Assembly: GCA_027665725.1 (NCBI GenBank)
Contig: JAQDDS010000001.1
Location: forward strand, 496,001-560,000
Source: Streptococcaceae bacterium AF77-01CM03A
GTDB lineage: Bacteria; Bacillota; Bacilli; Lactobacillales; Streptococcaceae
DNA length: 64,000 bases
Direction: 5' to 3'
Both the position numbers and the translations under genes were made by a program. The notes below the pieces were generated by a model that made no database searches, was not told where the DNA came from, and was given only the letters and a program-made list of their open reading frames with translations. Positions 56,554 to 64,000 of this stretch are shown one piece after another (the first letter of the stretch is position 1; each line of letters begins with the position of its first letter).

Positions 56554-57261
56554 CTAGTCTTTCTCAATCATGCTTTTAGCAATCTTCAAGTCTGTAACTG
56601 TCGTAATTTTAAGGTTTGAGTATTCACCTTTTGCTAAGGCTACATCTTTACCCTTAATGACAAAGATTTTACATGCATCTGTTAAAATTTCTTTTTCCTC
56701 TGCTGATAAAGAACCATACAAATCAATGAAGTCTTTACAACGGAAGGTTTGAGGAGTTTGCCCTTGATAGAGATGAGCACGATTTGGAATATCTGTGATA
56801 AACTGACCGTTTGTACTTTCAACAATGGTATCCACAGCTTCAACTACTGTATCAACAGCATCATGATTTTGTGCGAGAGCAATGTTATCTTGAATCATTC
56901 GAAGTGTGATAAAAGGACGAACTGAGTCATGTGTGACCACGATATCATCTTCAGTGATTGGACGATAAGCATCGATAGCTTCGATGATCTTTTCAATACT
57001 AGAATTTCGATCTGCACCACCTTTTGTGATGATGATACGATCCTTGTGGAGTGGAAGGAATTTTTCAACTAAATCTTCTGCGTGTGTTACCCAGTCTCCG
57101 TGAACTCCAACCACAATCTTTTCGATACTTGGCTCTAAGACAAATTTTTCAATTGTATGAATCAAGATTGGGCGATCTCCCAACTCAAGAAATTGTTTGG
57201 GTAGATTACTAATACCCATGCGAGTACCGGTTCCACCTGCTAAAATTCCAGCGTAAATCAT
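56554..57261 (-). CDS. tarI: Ribitol-5-phosphate cytidylyltransferase TarI
   Basis: A 235-residue IspD-like enzyme: AGILAGGTGTRMGISNLPKQ (CTP-binding loop), GGADRNSSIEKIIEA, VVTHDSVRPFITLRMIQDN and HLYQGQTPQTFRC. It makes CDP-ribitol for teichoic acid. It is first in the tarI-tarJ-licA-licB-licC operon, with AAAGGAG before the ATG. Confidence 0.95.
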   Translation of the reverse strand: MIYAGILAGGTGTRMGISNLPKQFLELGDRPILIHTIEKFVLEPSIEKIVVGVHGDWVTHAEDLVEKFLPLHKDRIIITKGGADRNSSIEKIIEAIDAYRPITEDDIVVTHDSVRPFITLRMIQDNIALAQNHDAVDTVVEAVDTIVESTNGQFITDIPNRAHLYQGQTPQTFRCKDFIDLYGSLSAEEKEILTDACKIFVIKGKDVALAKGEYSNLKITTVTDLKIAKSMIEKD

Positions 57262-57580
57262 ATCGATTCTCCTTTAGTTTGTTCTAAAACTCATTCTTTA
57301 CCATTATATCATAATCTAGCATTATCTTGAAATAAATACTAGTTATCTCCATTTAGAAACTGATGGCGAGAGCACTTTAGGTTTTGAACATTAAAAAATT
57401 TAATCCTTGCATTCTTATTTCTCGATTAAAATAGAGTTCTTCAGAATAATATAGAAAGCTTAAAGAAACCTTAAATCATTGGTTGATATGTATAGAGAAC
57501 CTGAAATTTTAATTAGACTTTTCCAGTTAAAATTGTTAAAATAAAATGGAAAATAAAAGAAAAGGAAGCTAACTACCGCC
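57262..57580. other. Intergenic region between tarI and ybaB with divergent promoters
   Basis: The minus strand has TGATATAAT (57303-57311) 42 bases before tarI. The plus strand has TAAAAT boxes just before ybaB (near 57540). Otherwise I see no gene, repeat or stable hairpin. Confidence 0.5.
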
Positions 57581-57880
57581 ATGATGAATATGCAAAACAT
57601 GATGCGTCAAGCTCAAAAACTTCAAAAACAAATGGAGCAAAGCCAAGCTGAATTGGCTGCCACAGAATTTGTTGGGACTTCTGCTCAAAACCTTGTAACT
57701 GCTACCTTAACAGGTGATAAAAAAGTCGTAAAAATTGATTTCGATCCTGCAGTTGTGGATGCTGAAGATATTGAAACACTTTCAGATATGACTGTTCAAG
57801 CGATCAATGCTGCTCTTGAACAAATTGACGAAACTACTAAAAAGAAACTTGGAGCATTTGCTGGTAAGTTACCATTTTAA
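57581..57880 (+). CDS. YbaB/EbfC family nucleoid-associated protein
   Basis: A 99-residue protein with the family pattern: [19 protein letters not shown] (N-terminal helix), [22 protein letters not shown] and the C-terminal GKLPF. Members form dimers that bind DNA. Several in-frame Met codons (57581, 57584, 57590) are possible starts; GGAAG is 13 bases before the first. It is monocistronic with a terminator. Confidence 0.95.
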   Translation: MMNMQNMMRQAQKLQKQMEQSQAELAATEFVGTSAQNLVTATLTGDKKVVKIDFDPAVVDAEDIETLSDMTVQAINAALEQIDETTKKKLGAFAGKLPF

Positions 57881-57891
57881 TTATATTCTCA

Positions 57892-57918
57892 AAAAGAGGC
57901 TGGTTTACAGCCTCTTTT
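57892..57918. terminator. Bidirectional terminator after ybaB
   Basis: GAGGCTG and CAGCCTC around GTTTA, flanked by AAAA and TTTT. Confidence 0.85.
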
Positions 57919-57926
57919 AATTTATG

Positions 57927-59690
57927 TTAATAAGCAAAGAACTCAGTTGCTTTATTTAGCAATAAGTCACTATATTCAGGGTCCTCCTGAGCAGTTACTA
58001 GTTCTTCTTTTATTCTTTCCAAGTCGTCCGTAATCATTCCGTCAACACCTAGGTGAAAAGACTTATTAAATGATTCCGAACTATTGATTGTCCATACATA
58101 GAGTTTTTGATCAGTATTCCATAGTTTCGTCACAAAGTATTCATCTAAAGTAGAATACTCCATCGTGTATCCTGTAGCTACTGTTCTAGGAAAAACTGAA
58201 TTATAGGGAAGAATAAAGTAGACAGGAATATCTATGTCATACTCTCTCACTTTTTCAACAACCTTATAATCTAAGGATTGCATTTGATGACCATAAACCT
58301 TAATTTTTGCACCGTATTTTTCTAGAAATCGTTCCATCATCTGCGGACTATCTTTGTGGCTGGTCTTAATCTCAATGAGAAGTTTCTGATGTAATTCATT
58401 TGCACGAGTCAGATAATCATCGAAACTTGAAATCTTTGTCTCATAACCATTCTCATGAATGTCAATCTGCTTTAACTCTTCTAAAGTCAAATCCTGTGGT
58501 GTTTTATTAATACCAGCTAGGCCTTTAAGATTAGCATCATGCATCATGACAAATTGGCCATCCTTGGTTTCCTGAACATCCATCTCGATTAAATCCGGTT
58601 TTAATTGCGCTGTCTTTTCTAAGGATTGAATGGTATTTTGCACACCATTGCCATTTGATACACCACGATGTGAAATGACAAGAGGTGGATTGACTACTGG
58701 AGCTTCAAGATAATTATATCCTTCAATCGCAAAGAAAATACTTGCACAAACCATAACTCCCCATCTCATGGTATGGTCCTTCTCTCGCCTTGGCATAATG
58801 TCAAGTTCTTCTCCCGTTAAGAAGGACGTAAATTTCACAAGGAAATAGGTCAGTGCCATATAGTGCAAATTCTTGATAATAACAAAGTTGCAAATAGCAA
58901 GGATCAGGGATTCTCTCTGAGTAAGGCTATCTACTATATACTGGGTTGATAGTAAAGGGACGAGAGGAAGATAGAAGAATAGATTGGTTTTTACAACAAT
59001 TAAAAATAAATGCCAGGCATAAAACCAAAAGAAATTCTTAGTTCTATCCAAACTATAAATAACCGCTTCCTTCACAGTCATCTTATCATAAAAGATTTTT
59101 GGTAGAGTGAAGACCAATCGAACAGAAATATAAAAGAATAAGAGTGATAAGCTGATAATCGCTACCCACCATAACCAGTAGTTCTCTTCCATATAGGTTT
59201 GGATAAACTCTGGAATCACAATTTTATTGAAATAATAAATCTTAAATATCTTCCTGATAAAAGGAAATAGCATTGCTACAAATAAAAAGATAAACAGAGC
59301 TTTTGAAAAAGTCATCTTCTTCATAAAAGCGAGGCTTTCACGAAATACTTTTCGACTATATTCTATAAGAGTCCTTTTTTCGTGATATAGGAGGTGGCGA
59401 GCTCCAATAAAGAGAATACTAAGTTGAAAATAGGCTACCAGCAGATTGATAGCTATTAAGATTACGAAACCAAGACTGACTATGGGTGCGTTTTTTATAA
59501 TAGCAAAAATATTGTTGTAGGATATAAACAAATATCCTGTTTGACTCAATAAAAATCCAGCTATCACAGAGTTTAGTGGCAACCAGATATAGTCGACCAA
59601 CATAAAAATTAGAAAGAATAGAAAGAGGATTTTATCTAGATTAAGGTAAATCTTTTTAAAACCCAATTTTTTCGGTTTTTCAGGTTTCAT
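57927..59690 (-). CDS. Membrane-anchored glycerophosphodiester phosphodiesterase
   Basis: A 587-residue protein. The first 340 residues contain about eight hydrophobic helices, the GPDPase membrane domain. The C-terminal 240 residues are a GDPD domain: PLVISHRGVSNGNGVQNTIQS (catalytic His-Arg), DLIEMDVQETKDGQFVMMHD (metal Glu-x-Asp and second His) and KLLIEIKTSHKDSP. It hydrolyses glycerophosphodiesters outside the cell; activity on choline-bearing or teichoic-acid products is possible but unproven. GGAG precedes the ATG. Confidence 0.92.
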   Translation of the reverse strand: MKPEKPKKLGFKKIYLNLDKILFLFFLIFMLVDYIWLPLNSVIAGFLLSQTGYLFISYNNIFAIIKNAPIVSLGFVILIAINLLVAYFQLSILFIGARHLLYHEKRTLIEYSRKVFRESLAFMKKMTFSKALFIFLFVAMLFPFIRKIFKIYYFNKIVIPEFIQTYMEENYWLWWVAIISLSLLFFYISVRLVFTLPKIFYDKMTVKEAVIYSLDRTKNFFWFYAWHLFLIVVKTNLFFYLPLVPLLSTQYIVDSLTQRESLILAICNFVIIKNLHYMALTYFLVKFTSFLTGEELDIMPRREKDHTMRWGVMVCASIFFAIEGYNYLEAPVVNPPLVISHRGVSNGNGVQNTIQSLEKTAQLKPDLIEMDVQETKDGQFVMMHDANLKGLAGINKTPQDLTLEELKQIDIHENGYETKISSFDDYLTRANELHQKLLIEIKTSHKDSPQMMERFLEKYGAKIKVYGHQMQSLDYKVVEKVREYDIDIPVYFILPYNSVFPRTVATGYTMEYSTLDEYFVTKLWNTDQKLYVWTINSSESFNKSFHLGVDGMITDDLERIKEELVTAQEDPEYSDLLLNKATEFFAY

Positions 59691-59698
59691 AAAAACTC

Positions 59699-60289
59699 CT
59701 AATCAAAAAGTTGTGATAAATCCAAAGCACCAAATGGATTCGAATTGAGACTAGTCTGAGAATTGAGTAACAGTCTACTTTCATCTGACTCCAGAAAAGC
59801 TTCATACACTCGAGCAGTCATACGAGCATCCTCTAAACTATTATGAGATTGCCCTTTAAAACCTAGAAAATTAGCCACAGTTTGTAATTTTAGATTAGCA
59901 ATTCCATGGAGATCGGTACTGCGTCTCTCTAGTGCTTCGTTATAGACATCAACTAGATATTGATGACTATAGTCAAATCCATGCTCTAGTAGAATCGGTA
60001 AATCACTTTTTGCTGCGTTATAACCAATAAGAGGCACATTACCAACAAAATCTTGAAATTTTTGCAGGACTTCTTCTACCTTTGGTGCACCTTTCAATGT
60101 CTCTGAAGTAATCCCCGTCAAACCATTAATAAAACTCTTCAAAGGAACATCAGTGTAGACATAAGAGTCAAATGCTCCTACTTCTTCACCTTTTTTAAAA
60201 TGCACTGCTGATACTTGAATCAAATGAGTCTTATCCTGGTGTTTATTGAATTCTAAATCAAATGAGATATATTCTCTTAATGTTTCCAT
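59699..60289 (-). CDS. DEDDh 3'-5' exonuclease
   Basis: From the ATG at 60289 (METLREYISFDLEF) with AAGGA upstream; the frame extends 12 codons further without a better site. The 196-residue exonuclease core has YISFDLEFNKHQ (ExoI, D-x-E), LIGYNAAKSDLPILLEHGF (ExoII) and GQSHNSLEDARMTARVY (ExoIII with His and Asp). It resembles the epsilon/PolC proofreading domain, but stand-alone copies act on DNA or RNA ends. It lies eight bases before the GDPD gene. Confidence 0.9.
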   Translation of the reverse strand: METLREYISFDLEFNKHQDKTHLIQVSAVHFKKGEEVGAFDSYVYTDVPLKSFINGLTGITSETLKGAPKVEEVLQKFQDFVGNVPLIGYNAAKSDLPILLEHGFDYSHQYLVDVYNEALERRSTDLHGIANLKLQTVANFLGFKGQSHNSLEDARMTARVYEAFLESDESRLLLNSQTSLNSNPFGALDLSQLFD

Positions 60290-60358
60290 CTTATCAATCC
60301 TTGTTGATTTGTAAAAAGAAACCACCTGGTCTAGTCCTAGAAACCAAGCAGTTTTTTC

Positions 60359-60850
60359 TTATTTGCCAAATAAGCGAGCAAAGAAGCCTTTCTTCGATGC
60401 TTGTACTTCTTGCTTAGCTTGATCCAACTCCAACTGAAGTGTTTCTTGATCCTTCATAGCTTGAAGAGTTAACTGTTGTTGTTGGTCCAATTGCTTATCT
60501 TTTTCAGCAATTTGGCGGTCTTTGACTCGCATCTGTTCATCTTTTTCAGCCAGTTGCTTATCTTTAGCTTTCAATTGCTCATAAAGACGAATGATTTCAG
60601 CGTTCTTTTCATCAACAAGAATTTCCATGAGTTCTCGTTGCTTAACTTCATCACTAACTGGTTCATCTTCAAAGATAGTCTTTTTGTAGATTTCTTCAAG
60701 TTTGATCAATCCACTGCGAGTAACAACAGTAACACCCTTGTCGTTTTTTGTAATATCTTCTTCAGGTAATTCCTTGACACGATTATTGATTGCTTGTCGG
60801 GATAGTCCCAAGACTTCAGCAATCTCACTGACAGTCATTTCAATACTCAT
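60359..60850 (-). CDS. rocS: RocS-like chromosome segregation regulator
   Basis: A 163-residue protein. The N-terminal helix-turn-helix has MTVSEIAEVLGLSRQAINNR. A coiled coil of about 80 residues is built of repeated KDKQLAEKDEQ-type heptads (residues 75-145). A short C-terminal amphipathic helix, KKGFFARLFGK, looks suited to membrane contact. This architecture matches RocS of S. pneumoniae, which links DNA to the membrane and works with the capsule kinase system in chromosome segregation. Annotation pipelines call it a DUF536 or HTH protein. AGAGGA precedes the ATG. Confidence 0.85.
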   Translation of the reverse strand: MSIEMTVSEIAEVLGLSRQAINNRVKELPEEDITKNDKGVTVVTRSGLIKLEEIYKKTIFEDEPVSDEVKQRELMEILVDEKNAEIIRLYEQLKAKDKQLAEKDEQMRVKDRQIAEKDKQLDQQQQLTLQAMKDQETLQLELDQAKQEVQASKKGFFARLFGK

Positions 60851-60956
60851 AATATCCTCTATTTTTCTCTAGCTTTTCTTAAATTAAATCTTATCACAAG
60901 TAAGCTAAACTGTCAAATAACACTGTATTTCCAGTGGTTTTTTAAGCTATTAAATT

Positions 60957-61835
60957 TTAAGAGAAAACCTTTCTTGGTTTGTAGAGATTTTCACGTTTCT
61001 CCAATATAGCAAGTAGTTTCTCACCTTCAAATGCTGCGACTTCCTTCTCGCTGTGATTTAATTCAATAAAACGGCCAAAACGGACTTCCTCTGCCTGCTC
61101 CGGAGTAAGATAAACCTGAACTAAATCCCCTGTCCCAATCTCAATCGGATGTAGAAAATCGAGTTGTCCAGCCTCAACTTTTTCGGAAATTTCTTCTAAA
61201 GTCAAGGCGTCCTCGAGTTGCAAACCTGCAGCACTGGTGCGAGTTAACTGAGACATATGGGCAGCATAACCAAGTTTTTCTCCAAGGTCAACAGATAAGG
61301 TACGGATATAAGTCCCCTTACTGCATTTCACACGAAAGGTAAATCTCGCAAGTCTATCCTCATAAGAAATCGGACTCGTTCTTTCAAAACTATAAATCGT
61401 TACCTGACGCTCAGGACGCTCGACCTCCTGACCAGCACGCGCATACTCATAGAGCTTGCGACCATTGACCTTTACAGCAGAGTACATAGGAGGAACCTGT
61501 GTGATAGGTCCAGTCAGACTAGCAATGGCTTCATCGACAAGCTTTTCATCCAAGGGGGACAAAACAGGTGACTCTGCAACGATTTCCCCACTAGCATCTT
61601 CGGTTGTTGTAGAATAGCCCAGAGTGATCTCCCCCTCATAGACCTTGCCCTCGTCCTGCATGAACTCGACCATGCGAGTCGCCTTTCCAACTGCAATGGG
61701 TAAAACACCCACTACATCCGGATCCAAGGTCCCACCATGACCGATTTTCTTAGTTCCTAAAATCTTACGCAATTTAAAAACCGCATCATGCGAGGTCATG
61801 CCTGCTTCTTTTTTAAAGTTGATAATACCGTTCAT
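60957..61835 (-). CDS. truB: tRNA pseudouridine(55) synthase
   Basis: A 292-residue Tru[42 protein letters not shown] with the catalytic Asp near residue 38, [19 protein letters not shown] and [19 protein letters not shown]. It makes pseudouridine 55 in the T loop of tRNAs. It begins ten bases after the DUF2130 gene. Its GC content at wobble positions looks somewhat higher than in neighbours, an impression only. Confidence 0.97.
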   Translation of the reverse strand: MNGIINFKKEAGMTSHDAVFKLRKILGTKKIGHGGTLDPDVVGVLPIAVGKATRMVEFMQDEGKVYEGEITLGYSTTTEDASGEIVAESPVLSPLDEKLVDEAIASLTGPITQVPPMYSAVKVNGRKLYEYARAGQEVERPERQVTIYSFERTSPISYEDRLARFTFRVKCSKGTYIRTLSVDLGEKLGYAAHMSQLTRTSAAGLQLEDALTLEEISEKVEAGQLDFLHPIEIGTGDLVQVYLTPEQAEEVRFGRFIELNHSEKEVAAFEGEKLLAILEKRENLYKPRKVFS

Positions 61836-61845
61836 GTGTTGCTTT

Positions 61846-63120
61846 CTATTCCCCCTTCAAGGCATCAAATTTCGCTTTCATAGTTGGATTTTTTCGGGTC
61901 AATTTTTTGACAGAAACATCATCTAGCTTGTTGTTAGCGAGGCGGAGTTGATTTTCTGATGTGGTTAGGAATTTCTTGACCTCTTCCATGCGTTTTATGG
62001 CCTTGTCGATTTCGTCAATAGCCTTGCCGAAGTTGACAGATGCTGAATTGTAGTTCTTAGCAAAGGCAACCTTAAAGGCATCCAAGTCCTCTTCAAAATG
62101 AGTAATATCAATGTTTTGCTCACGGATAAGTGCTAATTCCTGCTTGTATTTTAGGGAATTAAGGGCAGCATTGCGCAAGAGACCAATTAACTGAATAAAG
62201 AACTGAGGACGAATGACATACATTTTCTCATACTCATGACTGACATCGACAATCCCAGTATTGAAGTAATCATTGTCAGCTTCAAGCATAGTTACCAATA
62301 CTGCATACTCACAGTTTTTCTCACGACGATCCTTATCCAATTCTTTGTAAAAATCCAAATTCTTATGCTTCTTCTCTGTCCCGTCTGCTTCATTTTTCAT
62401 CTCAAACATGATGGAGATGAATTCTAGCCCATTTTCATCAAAGTCACGGAAGATGAAGTCACCTTTAGAACCACGTGCTGAAACCTTATTGTCCTTCTCA
62501 AAGTAGGCATTTGGAAAAGCAAAGCTACGAACTTTGTTGAACTCACTTTCTGCATAGTGTTCCAAACTTTCACCGATTGCCTTGGTAGATTGTTGTGCCT
62601 TAAAATTCTTGTAGAACTCAACCTGCTCATTTGCTGCCTTAAGTTGGGCTTCATAGTTTTGTTTCACTGAAGCAAGAGAAAGCTCGTTTTCTTTTTCTTG
62701 TAAAAGGAGCTGATTTTTGACCTGGTCTCGTTCTTTTTCAAGGTCAGAAAGAGTTTTTTGTAGTTGATTCTCATGCTCCAAGCGCAAGGTGGCCAATTGA
62801 TTCTCAAGAGCTTGAACTTCTTTTTCTTTTTCTAACAGACTTTTGCTAGCGCTTTGCTCCACTTCTTTTTTGGCCAATTCTTTTTCGGTATCGAAATTTT
62901 GGATTTGAGTTTGTAGCTGGGCAATTTCTTGATCCTTTTGAGCGAGTTTTGCCTGTTGTTCATTCAAGGCCTTTTGCTCCACCAATGTCAATTCTTGCTT
63001 GATTCGCTCATGCAATTCCTTATCAAACTCTACAGTTCGAACTTGAGAAATCAGTTCTGCATATTGACTTTCATTAACTGTAAAAACTTCGCCACAATTT
63101 GGACATTTAATTTCGTTCAT
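61846..63120 (-). CDS. DUF2130 domain protein with zinc-ribbon start and coiled coil
   Basis: From ATG 63120 (AGAGGA upstream) the product is 424 residues. It begins with a zinc-ribbon-like [14 protein letters not shown], then a long coiled coil (about residues 40-190, rich in EKE and QLQ). The DUF2130 domain follows ([57 protein letters not shown]...), which has the look of a PD-(D/E)xK nuclease-like fold with D and E-x-K. Function is unproven. Confidence 0.88.
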   Translation of the reverse strand: MNEIKCPNCGEVFTVNESQYAELISQVRTVEFDKELHERIKQELTLVEQKALNEQQAKLAQKDQEIAQLQTQIQNFDTEKELAKKEVEQSASKSLLEKEKEVQALENQLATLRLEHENQLQKTLSDLEKERDQVKNQLLLQEKENELSLASVKQNYEAQLKAANEQVEFYKNFKAQQSTKAIGESLEHYAESEFNKVRSFAFPNAYFEKDNKVSARGSKGDFIFRDFDENGLEFISIMFEMKNEADGTEKKHKNLDFYKELDKDRREKNCEYAVLVTMLEADNDYFNTGIVDVSHEYEKMYVIRPQFFIQLIGLLRNAALNSLKYKQELALIREQNIDITHFEEDLDAFKVAFAKNYNSASVNFGKAIDEIDKAIKRMEEVKKFLTTSENQLRLANNKLDDVSVKKLTRKNPTMKAKFDALKGE

Positions 63121-63152
63121 GATTTTCCTCTGTATCAAACTATTCTCCATTC

Positions 63153-63161
63153 ATTATAGCA
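63153..63161 (-). promoter_or_regulatory. Extended -10 promoter of the DUF2130-truB unit
   Basis: TGCTATAAT on the minus strand, about 30 bases before the ATG. No good -35 hexamer. Confidence 0.5.
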
Positions 63162-63173
63162 TGGAAAAACAAA

Positions 63174-63203
63174 AAGAAAAAGTTGGAATCAATCCAACTT
63201 TTA
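63174..63203 (-). terminator. Terminator of the FNT-family gene
   Basis: AAAAGTTGGA pairs with TCCAACTTTT around a short loop, followed by a T-rich tail on the minus strand. Confidence 0.75.
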
Positions 63204-63998
63204 ATCTACATATGTATCTTCGTTTTTGTTTAAGAAAGCGTAAGGCAATCCCATCAGTAGACCACCACCAATAAAGTTACCGATAAATGTCACACCCCAG
63301 TGACGAAGGATATTTCCAATACCGAAGTTTGCAATTGAATCAGCAGCAACACTGAATTTCACAATCGCAAATGATGCAAAATTTGCGGCGATGTGTTCGT
63401 TTGTTAAGAATACAAACATGTAAATTGCTGAAAGAACCAACCAAAGTTTAGCTCCACCATCTTTAACCAAAACGAACGAAAGGATGGCGATATTTACAAA
63501 GATATTCGCTAAAATACCTTCAAGTAATACTAATTCATTTGAACGTGCTAGTTTCATTTCTACAACACCAGAAATGAAACTGTCGTGCGTTAGGTTTGCG
63601 TAAGCTGCTGAGTGTGCGAATCCCCAACCAGCGATAAGCGCACCAATTAAGTTAAAGAAAGTACAATACAAGAGAATTTCAGCTGTTTTTCTCCAGCTAA
63701 TTTTTTTCAAAAAACTACCTGCTGTTAAGAACATCATGTTTGACGTTACCAATTCAGCATTCAAGAAGACAATATAAGCTAGTCCCCAAGCAAAGACAAA
63801 CGGGAAAAGGAAGCGTCCGCTACCAGGAGCGATCTTATTAATCAAGTCAGCACCAACAGCTCCAGCTGCTGTACTGAAGGTAAGGAATGCACCTGCAAAC
63901 ATTGAACGGATAGCATACTTGAATTTGCTATTTGAATAAAGACTTTCTTTCTTTTTACAAGCAAATTCAATTTTTGAGATAAATTCTGATGAAACCAT
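63201..63998 (-). CDS. Formate/nitrite transporter family channel
   Basis: A 265-residue FNT pentameric channel subunit with six hydrophobic helices. FAGAFLTFSTAAGAVGAD (first gate region), LAYIVFLNAELVTSNMMFLTAG near residue 80 and FLTNEHIAANFASF (the central histidine, near residue 200) are present. It may carry formate, lactate or a related anion. The start ATG lies two bases from the window edge, so its ribosome site is not visible and a slightly longer N-terminus cannot be excluded. Confidence 0.9.
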   Translation of the reverse strand: MVSSEFISKIEFACKKKESLYSNSKFKYAIRSMFAGAFLTFSTAAGAVGADLINKIAPGSGRFLFPFVFAWGLAYIVFLNAELVTSNMMFLTAGSFLKKISWRKTAEILLYCTFFNLIGALIAGWGFAHSAAYANLTHDSFISGVVEMKLARSNELVLLEGILANIFVNIAILSFVLVKDGGAKLWLVLSAIYMFVFLTNEHIAANFASFAIVKFSVAADSIANFGIGNILRHWGVTFIGNFIGGGLLMGLPYAFLNKNEDTYVD

Positions 63999-64000
63999 AT

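Overview
The window is a low-GC chromosomal segment of a streptococcus of the Mitis group (S. mitis / S. oralis / S. infantis / S. pneumoniae relatives). The evidence is the family content: two histidine-triad (Pht) surface proteins next to an AdcAII zinc lipoprotein, the tarI-tarJ-licA-licB-licC phosphocholine teichoic-acid cluster, a RocS-like chromosome segregation protein, a PvaA-like lysozyme-fold protein, and intergenic repeats with BOX/RUP-type ends. No rRNA, tRNA, CRISPR array, intact insertion sequence or prophage was recognised. I cannot assign a species.

Layout. (1) 1-3300: the N-terminal part of tex (minus strand), then a plus-strand run of a 43-residue protein, a UPF0718-type permease and a TIGR03943-type partner. 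(2) 3300-10400: one minus-strand polyamine operon (arginine decarboxylase, SpeE, carboxynorspermidine synthase-type dehydrogenase, NspC, AguA, AguB) whose genes touch or overlap. It could take arginine through agmatine and N-carbamoylputrescine to putrescine and on to spermidine. It is preceded by a strong promoter and about 330 nt of hairpin-rich, apparently non-coding RNA ending in an intrinsic terminator. (3) 10660-20690: an AT-rich accessory block of small proteins, several of immunity-protein-like families (CbrC, YfbM/DUF1877, Imm26-like), plus a lipoprotein, a lipid kinase, a nucleotidyltransferase-fold protein, a CPBP protease, a probable frameshift and gene fragments left by recombination. 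(4) 20690-27670: a four-gene LlaJI-type restriction-modification operon (two 5-methylcytosine methyltransferases, McrB-like AAA+ ATPase, McrC/LlaJI-like nuclease). (5) 27800-36830: housekeeping genes on the minus strand (RlmD, DUF1002 protein, PvaA, nucleoid protein, GlyA, GNAT, Sua5, PrmC, RF1, Tdk). (6) 36950-41530: tautomerase and mnmE on the plus strand, a repeat-filled gap, hemH and pepT. (7) 41530-49030: the zinc locus, phtD-like / adcAII / phtE-like, with clustered AdcR-type operators on two near-identical promoters. (8) 49030-64000: ribF, a PyrR-attenuated pyrK-pyrD operon, the lic/tar cluster, ybaB, a membrane glycerophosphodiesterase, an exonuclease, rocS, truB, a DUF2130 protein and an FNT-family channel.

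The least explained parts are the structured RNA before the polyamine operon, the toxin-less immunity-like block with its recombination scars, and two genes (tex and ribF) whose extended -10 boxes sit exactly six bases before the start codon, which suggests leaderless mRNAs.
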